64,000 bases of DNA from Nitrospirota bacterium (GTDB taxonomy: Bacteria > Nitrospirota > Thermodesulfovibrionia > Thermodesulfovibrionales > UBA6898): NCBI GenBank assembly GCA_016214855.1, contig JACRMT010000007.1, positions 1-64,000 on the forward strand, read 5' to 3'. Below, in pieces: positions 9,083 through 17,747 of this stretch. Numbering within the stretch: the stretch's first letter is position 1; every line of letters begins with the position of its first letter. Under the pieces are notes generated by a model that was not told the origin of the DNA, did no database searches, and saw only the letters and a program-made list of their open reading frames with translations. A program made the translations under genes and the position numbers.

Positions 9083-9442
9083 ATGGGTTCCGAAGTCATT
9101 GCTTATTGTAAGTGTGGCTTGAAGGCCAATATTCTCATCGGTGGCGGCAGGGTTAATTTCTTGACAACCTGCTACTTCCCTTGTCTTTGCGTGCGTTGCA
9201 GCAATGTAGTCCAGGCAAACCTTCTCACAAAAACCTTGCGATGTCCAAAATGTCGAAGCACAAAACTGACGCCTTATGATAACACTGACCTCGCAGGGTC
9301 GCCGGGGCAGGATGAAGTAGCAGAATGGAACGTTGAAGACAAACTCGGCCGAACGCTTAAGCTGACTAATGGCACTTACAAATGCCCAAAGTGTGAGAAG
9401 TTTACACTACGGTTCAAAGACAGTGGCCTGCGATCGGATTAA
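9083..9442 (+). CDS. zinc-ribbon protein of unknown function
   Basis: The 119-residue protein is not one I recognise. It is rich in paired cysteines: CKC near residue 9, then CLCVRC, CPKC (residues ~53) and CPKC (~100). These would make two or more zinc knuckles. GGGGG lies a few bases before the ATG. It is divergent from the ATPase gene with about 110 bp between them, suggesting they travel together. It could bind nucleic acid, which is inference. Confidence 0.7.
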   Translation: MGSEVIAYCKCGLKANILIGGGRVNFLTTCYFPCLCVRCSNVVQANLLTKTLRCPKCRSTKLTPYDNTDLAGSPGQDEVAEWNVEDKLGRTLKLTNGTYKCPKCEKFTLRFKDSGLRSD

Positions 9443-9447
9443 ATCGG

Positions 9448-9924
9448 TTAGCCCTGAGCCTCTTCTATCTCATAGTTCACATTCACCTGCAGATCTTTTC
9501 TGAGCGAGTGATATACAGAACAGTATTTTTCCTGTGAAAGTGAGATAGCCCTGTCGAGTTTCTTCGGCGTGATATGCTCACCTGCTATATGGAGCACCAT
9601 ATCGATCTTTGTGTAGTATTGCGGAGGAGTCGGGTTCCTTTCTCCGGCAATATCGATCCTGAATTTCGTGATCTTCGCCTTCATCTTTGTCACAAAAGAG
9701 ACAACGTCAATCGCAAGGCAGCCTGCAACACTCAGAAGAAGGCTCTCGGTAGGAATACATCCCCACTGAGCCTCAGCATCAAAATCAAGCTCAAAGCCGC
9801 GGGGCGTCCGGCCGAGAAAGATGAGGTCCTTGTCCCATGTGAGTGATGCCGTGTTGACCGGTCTGATCTTGCTCTTATATCCATCCAGATTTTCTTCAAG
9901 TTCAATTTTTTCTTCTGAGCTCAT
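9448..9924 (-). CDS. OsmC family protein
   Basis: The 158-residue protein has the OsmC/Ohr fold signature: ESLLLSVAGCLAIDVVSF with the conserved first cysteine, and a second cysteine in SQEKYCSVYHSL. OsmC proteins reduce organic peroxides using two cysteines, and a wider set has unknown thiol chemistry. Length is normal. GGAGG lies 8 nt before the ATG. A clear promoter is just upstream. It is convergent with the zinc-ribbon gene. Confidence 0.9.
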   Translation of the reverse strand: MSSEEKIELEENLDGYKSKIRPVNTASLTWDKDLIFLGRTPRGFELDFDAEAQWGCIPTESLLLSVAGCLAIDVVSFVTKMKAKITKFRIDIAGERNPTPPQYYTKIDMVLHIAGEHITPKKLDRAISLSQEKYCSVYHSLRKDLQVNVNYEIEEAQG

Positions 9925-9959
9925 CTATCGTCCTCCAATATCAAATTATAAACAGGGGA

Positions 9960-9989
9960 ATTATAGCAAACCTGCGACAGGAGCATCAA
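9960..9989 (-). promoter_or_regulatory. promoter of the OsmC gene
   Basis: On the minus strand TTGATG (9984-9989) and TATAAT (9960-9965) are 18 nt apart, and the -10 is extended (TTTGCTATAAT). The same extended -10 string occurs upstream of the SRPBCC gene at 58776-58784. Confidence 0.7.
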
Positions 9990-10046
9990 AAGTTGAAGAA
10001 GAGGCGCGTCAAGGCAACCATTCAGTTATGAGGGGGCGTGGTCAAG

Positions 10047-10156
10047 AATCCCCTCCTTACCAAGGAGGGGTATGGGCCAAAAGTAGGTGCTTTAAGCAGA
10101 GGTTTTGGTAATATTATCTATACCCCACCATACCTCCCCTTGTAAAGGGGAGGATT
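10047..10156. repeat. MITE-like palindromic element
   Basis: A 110-bp stretch is bounded by two 29-bp imperfect inverted repeats (10047-10075 and 10128-10156). Each arm contains its own hairpin: CCCCTCC with GGAGGGG on the left, CTCCCCTT with AAGGGGAG on the right. The centre has no ORF. It lies in the 353-bp gap between the OsmC promoter and the next gene. This structure fits a miniature inverted-repeat or REP-type element. No second copy is seen in the window. Confidence 0.65.
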
Positions 10157-10201
10157 TTTGTGCCCGAATCTGAAAGGCGTCTTCTCCATCTGTCTTTTCA
10201 G

Positions 10202-10231
10202 TTGCCCTGAAAAGGCTTATAGGTCTATACT
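10202..10231 (+). promoter_or_regulatory. promoter of the metal-sensor/NRAMP operon
   Basis: TTGCCC (10202-10207) and TATACT (10226-10231) are 18 nt apart, about 45 nt before the ATG at 10278, which has a GGGAG ribosome site. Confidence 0.5.
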
Positions 10232-10277
10232 GTAAGTCAAATCCTGCATTTTTTGCGCAAATTCCAGGGAGCTTCGT

Positions 10278-11540
10278 ATGCCTTTTTTCGGTGAGGTTTT
10301 TTCGAGCGAGATTATCAAAAAGACAGTCCTTGACCCTAAGGGAGAGGACCTCGGACGGGTACGCGATCTTGTTGTCATAAAAGGCGATCCTCTTCCCAAG
10401 GTATCTGCGCTTATCATTGAGAGAAAAAAGAAGTCTTTTTATCTGCCCTGGCATGACCTTAATATCTTTAACAAAAAGATAATATCCTCAAGGGTCTATG
10501 CAGAAAGCCTGAAGTCATACGAAATGATGGCAGATGATCTCCTTATTCTCAGGGATATCCTTGACAAGCAGATCGTTGACGCCAACGGAGCCAAGGTGGT
10601 CCGGGTGAACGACATCAAGCTCGAAGGATATCACAACGAGGCAGTGCTCATTGCTGTTGATGTAGGCATGAGGGGTATCCTGAGAAGACTCGGCATGGAA
10701 CGAGGCGGCGAAGACCTTGCAAGGCTCTTCAAAAAAAGTCTTCCTTTTAATCTTATCAGCTGGGACTACCTTCAACCTCTTGAGCCCAAGCTCACCGAGA
10801 TATCACTTACCATACCGAGGCAGATGCTTTCAGACCTCCATCCTGCAGACATTGCCGACATCATCAGCAGCGTGTCTCAGAAAGACGGAGCAACCTTCTT
10901 TAATAACCTCGACATCGAGACCGCGGCAGAGGCCCTGTCCGAGCTGAAACCTGAGATGCAGGCTGACATCATCAGTGCCATGGACACGGAAAAGGCTGCT
11001 GACATCATTGAAGAGATGCCGCCTGACGAGGCAGCTGACGTGCTGAGCGATCTGACTACTGAGCGCGCCAAGGAGATCCTCGAACATATCGAAAAAGAGG
11101 AAGCTGAGGATATCCAGGAGCTTCTCGGCCATGAAGAGGATACAGCAGGCGGCCTCATGACGACTGACTTTATTGCCTTTCCGCCGGATATGACCGTGCA
11201 GGAGGCATCTGAGAGGTTCAAGACTGAAGCGCGAGAGGCGGAAAACGCCTATTATCTCTACATCGTCGACAAGGAAGAAAAACTCCGCGGCGTTGCCTCC
11301 CTGCGACAGATGCTTCTTGCAGAGAATGACTGTTATCTTGCAGACATCATGGAAACAAATCTGAAGACCGTTGCTCCTGGCGAGGACGAAATGGTTGTTG
11401 CCGGGATCATCTCAAAATATAATCTCCTCGCACTCCCGGTTGTTGATGAGAATGGGTACATGCACGGCATCATTACGGTCGACGATATCATAGACCTGCT
11501 GCTGCCTCCTGAGGCAAAAAAGAAACGGAGAAGAGTGTGA
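10278..11540 (+). CDS. soluble PRC-barrel / MgtE-N / CBS protein (metal sensor)
   Basis: The 420-residue protein has no membrane segment. Two PRC-barrel-like segments come first (EDLGRVRDLVVIKGD, then GAKVVRVNDIKL). An MgtE N-terminal helical superhelix follows (LHPADIADIISS, MPPDEAADVLSDL) and then a CBS pair (DFIAFPPDMTVQEASE, NLKTVAPGEDEMVVAG, ending GIITVDDIIDLL). In MgtE channels these N and CBS domains bind Mg2+ and close the pore. Here they are detached from any MgtE pore. The stop overlaps the start of an NRAMP-like transporter by 4 bp, so it probably gates or regulates that protein. Confidence 0.88.
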   Translation: MPFFGEVFSSEIIKKTVLDPKGEDLGRVRDLVVIKGDPLPKVSALIIERKKKSFYLPWHDLNIFNKKIISSRVYAESLKSYEMMADDLLILRDILDKQIVDANGAKVVRVNDIKLEGYHNEAVLIAVDVGMRGILRRLGMERGGEDLARLFKKSLPFNLISWDYLQPLEPKLTEISLTIPRQMLSDLHPADIADIISSVSQKDGATFFNNLDIETAAEALSELKPEMQADIISAMDTEKAADIIEEMPPDEAADVLSDLTTERAKEILEHIEKEEAEDIQELLGHEEDTAGGLMTTDFIAFPPDMTVQEASERFKTEAREAENAYYLYIVDKEEKLRGVASLRQMLLAENDCYLADIMETNLKTVAPGEDEMVVAGIISKYNLLALPVVDENGYMHGIITVDDIIDLLLPPEAKKKRRRV

Positions 11541-12772
11541 AGCTCTGGAAGAACATACTCTTTTTCCTCAGCGTCATGGGGCCGGGCATCATCACCGCAA
11601 ATATCGACAATGATGCCAGCGGCATAACGACCTATTCTGTGGCCGGCGCACGCTTTGGCTATGGCCTGCTCTGGACCCTGCTTCCGACAACGATCGCACT
11701 TGTGGTCATTCAGGAGACGATCGCCCGCATGGGCGTTATCACAGGGAAAGGGCTCTCTGATCTTATCCGAGAGAATTTTGGCGTCAAGACGGCCTTTTTC
11801 ATGATGCTGGGCCTTTTTGTGGCGAATTTCGGCAATACCATTGCAAATCTTGCGGGATGGGCTGCGAGCATGGAGATCCTCGGGTTCAGCAAGTTTGTGA
11901 TGGTGCCGGTTGGAGCAATATCGATATGGATCCTTGTTACCAAAGGAAGCTACCGGTTTGTTGAAAAGATCCTCCTGTTCGCATGCCTTCTCTATTTCGG
12001 CTATGTCATTTCAGGCTTTATGGCAAAACCTGACTGGGGGCCTGTCATGAAAAGCGCGATCATTCCGCAGATGAGGTGGAATGCGGAATATGTCGTGCTC
12101 AGCATAGCGATCATCGGGACCACGATCACTCCCTGGATGCAGTTCTACCTGCAGTCATCGATCGCAGAAAAAGGCATCAAGAAAGAGCAGTATAAGGCAT
12201 CACGACTCGACGTAATTATAGGCTGTTTTATAACCGATATCGTCAGTTTTTTCATCATCGTTACCTGCGGAGCGCTGCTCTTCCCGCAAGGCATCCGCAT
12301 TAACGAGGCATCGGAAGCGGCTCTGGCACTGAAGCCCCTTGCCGGGGAGTACGCATATCTCGTTTTCTCTGTCTGTCTTGCCAATGCCTCTTTACTTGGT
12401 GCCATCATCGTGCCCCTTGCAACTGCATATTATGTTTGCGAAGCAATGGGATGGGAGACCGGCATCAATAAGACATTTAAGGAGGCTCCGCAGTTCATGT
12501 GGATCTACACCATGACCATAGCACTTGCATCGCTGGTCATCCTGATACCCGGGGCACCTCTTGTCTTCCTGATGGTCCTGTCAGCCGTTATCAACGGACT
12601 TCTGCTTCCCTTTGTCCTTGTTTTCGCTCTGCTTCTGGTGAATAACAGGAAGCTTATGGGCGAATATACGAATTCCCGCACGTATAATTACATCTCATGG
12701 GCAACGGTCGTAACGATCATCATTCTGACATCATTCCTTGTGGTGACAACCTTTATACCGCTTAATGGGTAG
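11537..12772 (+). CDS. NRAMP-like divalent metal transporter
   Basis: The 411-residue protein has about 11 hydrophobic helices and the NRAMP fold outline. The helix-1 motif is IDNDASG where Mn/Fe NRAMPs have DPGN. The helix-6 motif is ITPWMQFYLQS where they have MPHN. Loss of the metal-binding Met of MPH suggests a changed ion preference, possibly Mg2+ as in NRAMP-related Mg transporters; this is inference. GTG start with GGAG 6 nt upstream, overlapping the sensor gene by 4 bp. Confidence 0.88.
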   Translation: MKLWKNILFFLSVMGPGIITANIDNDASGITTYSVAGARFGYGLLWTLLPTTIALVVIQETIARMGVITGKGLSDLIRENFGVKTAFFMMLGLFVANFGNTIANLAGWAASMEILGFSKFVMVPVGAISIWILVTKGSYRFVEKILLFACLLYFGYVISGFMAKPDWGPVMKSAIIPQMRWNAEYVVLSIAIIGTTITPWMQFYLQSSIAEKGIKKEQYKASRLDVIIGCFITDIVSFFIIVTCGALLFPQGIRINEASEAALALKPLAGEYAYLVFSVCLANASLLGAIIVPLATAYYVCEAMGWETGINKTFKEAPQFMWIYTMTIALASLVILIPGAPLVFLMVLSAVINGLLLPFVLVFALLLVNNRKLMGEYTNSRTYNYISWATVVTIIILTSFLVVTTFIPLNG

Positions 12773-12853
12773 CAAAATCAGCAGACGCATTTCGGCAGGC
12801 AGAAACACCGTAAAAACTCTGCTTGGTTTATAATACGTACTCGTGGAGATACA

Positions 12854-13918
12854 ATGGTAAAGACCATAGAATGGAAAGATAATAAGGTCATTATGCTCGA
12901 TCAGAGCAGGCTGCCGATCGACGTGGCCTATATTGAATGCAGAGACTATCTGAAAGTGGCAGAGGGCATCAAAAAACTCTGGATACGCGGCGCTCCTGCT
13001 ATCGGCATTGCAACGGCCATGGGTATTGCGCTCGGTGCCCAGGAGATTGCAGCACAGGATTATAAGGGCTTTCTGAACGGGCTGCAACCTGTGTTTAACA
13101 CGCTCATAGCAACCCGGCCGACCGCGGTCAATATTCAGTGGGCAGTCGAGAGGATCAAGGCATTTCTGGCCGTCAGGAAAGAGGAGTCGGTACCAAGGCT
13201 GAAGGAACTGCTTATTGAAGAAGCCCGGAGGATCCTTGCGGAAGATATCGAAATCAATATGGCAATAGGCAGATGGGGAGCTCAGTTCATCCATGACGGC
13301 GACACGATCCTGACCCACTGCAATGCAGGCTCCCTTGCAACCGGTGGGTACGGCACTGCCACTGCACCGATGCTCATCGCAAAGGAGCAGGGCAAGAAAT
13401 TTCAGGTTATTGCAGACGAAACCCGGCCGGTGCTTCAGGGCGCGCGGCTTACGTCATGGGAGCTCATGCAGGCAGAAATTCCGGTGACGCTGATAACAGA
13501 CAACACGGCCGGCGCGTTAATGCAGAAAGGCGAAATTAACCTTGCGATCGTAGGCACGGACAGGACGGTCCTGAACGGAGACGTGGCAAATAAGATAGGC
13601 ACATACACGGTTGCCGTGCTCTGCAAAGAACATAACATACCTTTCTATGTTGCAGCCCCGATGAGCAGTATTGATTTTTCGATACCCACGGGTAACCTCA
13701 TCCCCATTGAAGAGCGGGCAGCTGAAGAGGTGACGCATATTTTCAACACCTGCAGAATAGCGCCTGAAGGCGTAAGGGTGAGAAACCTTGCGTTTGATGT
13801 TACTCCTGCGAAGTATGTGACTGCGATCATAACCGAAAAAGGTGCCTTTAAACCTGAGAACCTGAAAGAACTGTCAAGGGCTGATGCTGACCTTGAAAAG
13901 ATCAGGATCAGGGACTGA
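12854..13918 (+). CDS. mtnA: methylthioribose-1-phosphate isomerase
   Basis: The 354-residue protein belongs to the eIF2B alpha-like family. It shows RGAPAIGIATAMG, THCNAGSLATGGYGTA with the catalytic Cys, ADETRPVLQGARLT, and VGTDRTVLNGDVANKIGTY with the catalytic Asp. It isomerises MTR-1-P to MTRu-1-P in methionine salvage. Full length. A TATAAT lies at 12829-12834 with no good -35. No other mtn gene is nearby. Confidence 0.95.
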   Translation: MVKTIEWKDNKVIMLDQSRLPIDVAYIECRDYLKVAEGIKKLWIRGAPAIGIATAMGIALGAQEIAAQDYKGFLNGLQPVFNTLIATRPTAVNIQWAVERIKAFLAVRKEESVPRLKELLIEEARRILAEDIEINMAIGRWGAQFIHDGDTILTHCNAGSLATGGYGTATAPMLIAKEQGKKFQVIADETRPVLQGARLTSWELMQAEIPVTLITDNTAGALMQKGEINLAIVGTDRTVLNGDVANKIGTYTVAVLCKEHNIPFYVAAPMSSIDFSIPTGNLIPIEERAAEEVTHIFNTCRIAPEGVRVRNLAFDVTPAKYVTAIITEKGAFKPENLKELSRADADLEKIRIRD

Positions 13919-13936
13919 AGCCAAAGGATATCTGCC

Positions 13937-14941
13937 TTGACACCAAAGGATACTCTGCCCTATCATCAGAAAATGAATCTTCAGGAAGTTTTTGATGCCT
14001 ACGAGGAAAGGCTTCGCCTTGTGGAACAGCAGATAAAAGAACTTTTCAAAGACAAGGTCCCCTTTATCCCTCTGATCGGCGATTACATCATTTCGAGCGG
14101 CGGCAAGCGGCTGCGGCCCCTTTTCCATCTCATCAGCGCTGATCTCGCAGGCTATGATGGCTTTGCCTGCATTGAGATCGCAAGCATCATTGAATCTATC
14201 CATACCGCATCTCTTCTTCATGACGACGTGGTTGATACAGCAGAGGTGAGGCGGGGTAAGCCATCTGCAAATGCTCTCTGGGGCAACCAGATTGTGGTAC
14301 TGGTCGGCGACTTTCTCTATTCCAATGCGCTGCGTGCTGCAGTCATGCAGAAGAACCAGAAGATCATGGAGGCGCTGTCCGGAGCTACCACACGGATGAC
14401 CGAGGGAGAGCTGCTCCAGCTGAACAGGGTAGGAGACCCTGAGATAACCGAGGCAGAGTACCTCGACATCATCTCCGCCAAGACAGGGGCGCTCATTTCT
14501 GCCGCATGCAGGGTCGGCGCTATTCTCGGCGGTCTGTCTGAGGAGAAAGAGCAGGCACTCGCAGCCTTTGGTATGAAGATCGGCATGGCATTCCAGATGG
14601 CAGATGATATCCTTGACTATATGGCAGAAGAGAAGGACCTGGGCAAAAAACTCTGCAAAGATCTCGAGGAAGGCAAGATAACACTCCCCCTGCTTCTGCT
14701 TCTTTCCGCCGCAGAAGAGAAGGACAAGGTTGAAGTAAAAACGATCATCAAGGACTTTTCTGCTGCAGGCCTTGAAAAGATAACTACCCTGCTGAAACAA
14801 TACCGGTCCATTGAAGCATCCCTGAGCAAGGCCCAGTCGCTTGTTGATGAGGCTCGAATAGAGCTTTCTCTTTTCCCTGACGGCAGGGCAAAAGATGCTC
14901 TTCTTGCCATTGCCGACTATTCTCTGCACCGGGAGAAATGA
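13937..14941 (+). CDS. long-chain polyprenyl diphosphate synthase
   Basis: The 334-residue protein has the trans-prenyltransferase motifs [16 protein letters not shown] (first Asp-rich motif, DDxxD form) and [10 protein letters not shown] (second). It extends farnesyl or geranyl diphosphate to an isoprenoid tail of quinones or undecaprenol; chain length cannot be read. The start is uncertain. TTG at 13937 has AAGGA 8 nt upstream. ATG at 13973 lies closer to the conserved region but lacks a ribosome site. Confidence 0.93.
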   Translation: MTPKDTLPYHQKMNLQEVFDAYEERLRLVEQQIKELFKDKVPFIPLIGDYIISSGGKRLRPLFHLISADLAGYDGFACIEIASIIESIHTASLLHDDVVDTAEVRRGKPSANALWGNQIVVLVGDFLYSNALRAAVMQKNQKIMEALSGATTRMTEGELLQLNRVGDPEITEAEYLDIISAKTGALISAACRVGAILGGLSEEKEQALAAFGMKIGMAFQMADDILDYMAEEKDLGKKLCKDLEEGKITLPLLLLLSAAEEKDKVEVKTIIKDFSAAGLEKITTLLKQYRSIEASLSKAQSLVDEARIELSLFPDGRAKDALLAIADYSLHREK

Positions 14942-15447
14942 TGCACGCGATCGTAGAGCTTGCCAAACAGACCATAGAGGAATATATAAAGAGCGGAAAG
15001 ACGATTGCGGTTCCAAGGGAGCTCCCTCCTGAGCTGAGTGGAAAGGCAGGTGTTTTCGTAAGCCTGAAAAAAATGGGAAATCTCAGGGGCTGTATAGGCA
15101 CATTTGAGCCGACAACAGAGACTGTTGCTCAGGAGGTTGTCAGGAACGCCATTGCAGCGGCAACGCAGGACCCCCGATTCCATGCCGTGGAAGAGGACGA
15201 GCTGCCTGAGCTGGAATATTCCGTAGACGTCCTTTCGCCTCCGGAGAGGATACAGGGCAAAGAGGATCTTGACCCGAGGAAATACGGCATCATTATTGTT
15301 CAGGGGATGAGACGGGGACTCCTCCTTCCCGATCTTGAGGGCGTTGATACGGTTGAGGAGCAGCTGAGGATAACAAAGATGAAGGCAGGGATCTGGACAG
15401 ACGAGGATCTCGATATCTTTCGGTTCACTGTTACGCGTTATCGGTGA
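14938..15447 (+). CDS. AMMECR1-domain protein (AmmeMemoRadiSam system protein A)
   Basis: The 169-residue protein has the AMMECR1 core [20 protein letters not shown] and [12 protein letters not shown], then [17 protein letters not shown]. In many bacteria this family occurs with a Memo protein and a radical-SAM protein. Neither partner is adjacent here. It overlaps the polyprenyl synthase stop by 4 bp, and GGGAG precedes tandem ATG codons. Enzyme activity is unproven for the family. Confidence 0.9.
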   Translation: MMHAIVELAKQTIEEYIKSGKTIAVPRELPPELSGKAGVFVSLKKMGNLRGCIGTFEPTTETVAQEVVRNAIAAATQDPRFHAVEEDELPELEYSVDVLSPPERIQGKEDLDPRKYGIIIVQGMRRGLLLPDLEGVDTVEEQLRITKMKAGIWTDEDLDIFRFTVTRYR

Positions 15448-15731
15448 ATCTGCAGGCAGCCGTGCAGGAAGAAACCAGGGGATTCAGATCACCGGCCGGC
15501 ATTGCCGTCATCCGCTATCTTGTGGTTGCTGCCTTGCTTGCAGCTCTCTGCTTTGAGGGATACTATATCTTTTTATTAAGGACAACAATAAAGAAACAGA
15601 CCGAGGAGCTCAGGAACATTTCGGTGCAGCTTCAACTTCTCAAGAGCGAACGTGAAACGCTGAGCGAAGAGATATCCTCGGCAAGGAAACATGCAGGAGA
15701 AAAAGACAATGGAAATACCGGCCAGAGGTAA
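15444..15731 (+). CDS. small membrane protein with a coiled coil
   Basis: The 95-residue protein is not one I can assign. One hydrophobic segment ([19 protein letters not shown], residues ~25-43) is followed by a predicted coiled coil ([20 protein letters not shown]). The layout resembles the FtsL/FtsB type but there is no clear sequence match. The GTG start overlaps the AMMECR1 stop by 4 bp, and its end overlaps the next gene by 23 bp. Confidence 0.6.
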   Translation: MNLQAAVQEETRGFRSPAGIAVIRYLVVAALLAALCFEGYYIFLLRTTIKKQTEELRNISVQLQLLKSERETLSEEISSARKHAGEKDNGNTGQR

Positions 15732-17178
15732 TATCAGGGACACGAGCCTTGCCCGGCTGCTGGTGCAGCTGAACAGGAACAGGGTGATTGGCACCCTATC
15801 CCTCACCACACCATCCTTTACCAAAAAAATATACCTCAGCGAAGGTGATGTCATTTTTGCCTCATCAACCTATGAGGATGACCGGCTGGGCGAGATGCTC
15901 CTGAAGGCCGGAAAGATCACGGTTGAGCAATACGACAAGTCAGTCGAAGTACTGAAGGCAACAAAAGACAAGCGGCAGGGCGCAATTCTGGTAGAGCTGG
16001 GATATCTGACGCCAAAGGACCTCTTCTGGGGGGTCAAATACCAGGTGAGAGAGATCATTCACAGCATGTTCGTTGTCGAGGAAGGTGATTACGATTTCCG
16101 CGAGGGAGAACTTTCGACCCAGGAGGTCATCACCTTGCGGATGAGCGTCGGCAACCTGATCTATGCAGGCGTGAACAGGATCGTGAACTGGACAAGGATC
16201 CGGAAAGAAATGCCTCACACGGACTCTGTGCTGAAGCTGAGCGAAGATCCCCTCAGCCTTTTTCAGGACATTGAACTGACGCAACAGGACAAGAAGATCC
16301 TTTCGCTGGTTGACGGGAAGAGAACCATAAAAGAGATCATCGACAGCTCCTGGATGGGTTCTTTTGAGGCCTTGAAGGTGCTCTATGTGCTCTGGTCGAT
16401 CGGCATGGTCGAAGATCAGGTTTCAAAGGAAGACGAAACCGTCGGGAAAGAGAAAGAAGCAAATACTGAAGATGCGGTCTCGCTGAGTGACATCCTCACA
16501 CCGCTTTCTGAAGAGGACGAGATACTGCTCAAGAAAGTCGACGAGATCTATTCGCATATCAGCAGTATTACCATGATAGAACTCCTTGAGGTAGATGCAA
16601 AATCTGACAGCGAAACGATCAAACGAAATTATTACCGTCTTGCAAAGGAGTTCCATCCTGACCGGTATTTCAGCTCAACGGACCCGTCCGTCAAGATCAA
16701 GCTTACGACGATATTTGATGCCCTCACCAAGGCATACAATACCCTCAAGGATGACCGTAAACGCGACGAATATTTATCATCGCTGCTTGGATCCAAACAG
16801 AAAGAGGGGACGCTTGATGCCGACGTGCGTGCTGCTGAACAGTTCAGGGAAGGCGTAGCTGATTTCAAGAAAGGCGATTTCTGGGGTGCGATCGACAAGT
16901 TCAAATGGGCCACAAAGCTGGCATCAAAGAACGCCAATTACTGGAGCTACCTCTCCCTTGCCTATTCAAAGGTCCCGGGACGCGTGAAGGAGGCTGAGGA
17001 GGCGCTGCTCACCGCCATGAAGCTTGACCCTTACAATGCAGAGCTTCACTCCCATCTTGGACTTGTCTATATGAAGGCAGGGCTCAAAAAGAGGGCATAT
17101 GCCGCATTTGAGAAGGCGCTGAAGATAGACCCGAAGAATGAAAAGGCAAAAAAAGGATTGGAAAGCACAAAGGTTTGA
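15709..17178 (+). CDS. DUF4388-DnaJ-TPR protein
   Basis: The 489-residue protein begins with a PATAN/DUF4388-type domain (GTLSLTTPSFTKKIYLSEGDVIFASS, residues ~1-110) with winged-helix-like repeats after it. A J-domain follows (residues ~285-355) with HPD in KEFHPDRYF, and two to three TPR repeats at the end (AHSHLGLVYMKAGLKKRAYAAFEKAL-like). DUF4388 proteins are common in gliding and signalling systems. ATG 15709 has GGAG 9 nt upstream; ATG 15691 is the alternative. Probably a scaffold that recruits Hsp70, which is inference. Confidence 0.82.
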   Translation: MEIPARGNIRDTSLARLLVQLNRNRVIGTLSLTTPSFTKKIYLSEGDVIFASSTYEDDRLGEMLLKAGKITVEQYDKSVEVLKATKDKRQGAILVELGYLTPKDLFWGVKYQVREIIHSMFVVEEGDYDFREGELSTQEVITLRMSVGNLIYAGVNRIVNWTRIRKEMPHTDSVLKLSEDPLSLFQDIELTQQDKKILSLVDGKRTIKEIIDSSWMGSFEALKVLYVLWSIGMVEDQVSKEDETVGKEKEANTEDAVSLSDILTPLSEEDEILLKKVDEIYSHISSITMIELLEVDAKSDSETIKRNYYRLAKEFHPDRYFSSTDPSVKIKLTTIFDALTKAYNTLKDDRKRDEYLSSLLGSKQKEGTLDADVRAAEQFREGVADFKKGDFWGAIDKFKWATKLASKNANYWSYLSLAYSKVPGRVKEAEEALLTAMKLDPYNAELHSHLGLVYMKAGLKKRAYAAFEKALKIDPKNEKAKKGLESTKV

Positions 17179-17270
17179 GCCGGGGTCGTGTTACCGGCAA
17201 GTATCACGCAGTATTGGGGAACCAGATCTTTTCCTTTTCGTAAAACGAAAAATATCAGAGCAAGATAAGG

Positions 17271-17747
17271 TTATGTCCGCCTGAAGATACCGCTCTTGCC
17301 GCCGGTCTTTTCGATCAGCATGATGTCAGAGATGACCATTTCTCTATCAACTGCCTTGCACATGTCATAGATCGTCAGAGCTGCTGCGGATACTGCAATC
17401 AGGGCCTCCATCTCAACACCGGTCTGTCCGGTTATCTTTACACGCGCCTCTATGACAATCCCGCTCTTCTTCCGGTCCAGGGAAAAGTCGACAGACACGG
17501 AAGTAATGTTCAGGGGATGGCAGAGGGGGATCAGCTCAGAAGTCTTCTTTGCAGCCATGGTGCCTGCAACCCTCGCCACGCCGAGCACATCGCCTTTTGC
17601 AATGCTGTTGTCCTGAATGAGCTTCAGCGTTGTCTTTTTCATGCTCACAAAACCGCGGGCAACCGCCGCTCTCTGCGTCAGGGGCTTCTCTGATACATCG
17701 ACCATTCTCGCTTTGCCGCTCCTGTCAATATGGGTAAGCCTTTTCAT
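17271..17747 (-). CDS. moaC: cyclic pyranopterin monophosphate synthase
   Basis: The 158-residue protein has [18 protein letters not shown], the active-site stretch [11 protein letters not shown], and [25 protein letters not shown] with the family's Met-Glu-Ala and Asp residues. It makes cPMP from the MoaA product. Full length. Its start overlaps the moaA stop by 4 bp, so they are translationally coupled. Confidence 0.97.
   Translation of the reverse strand: MKRLTHIDRSGKARMVDVSEKPLTQRAAVARGFVSMKKTTLKLIQDNSIAKGDVLGVARVAGTMAAKKTSELIPLCHPLNITSVSVDFSLDRKKSGIVIEARVKITGQTGVEMEALIAVSAAALTIYDMCKAVDREMVISDIMLIEKTGGKSGIFRRT

Noticed and set aside
13874-15016. 380-codon minus-strand ORF
   Set aside because: It is antisense to the polyprenyl synthase and shows no motif.
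17234-17250. TTTTCG-CGAAAA inverted repeat after the DnaJ-TPR gene
   Set aside because: The stem is short and AT-rich with no GC core, so I did not call a terminator.
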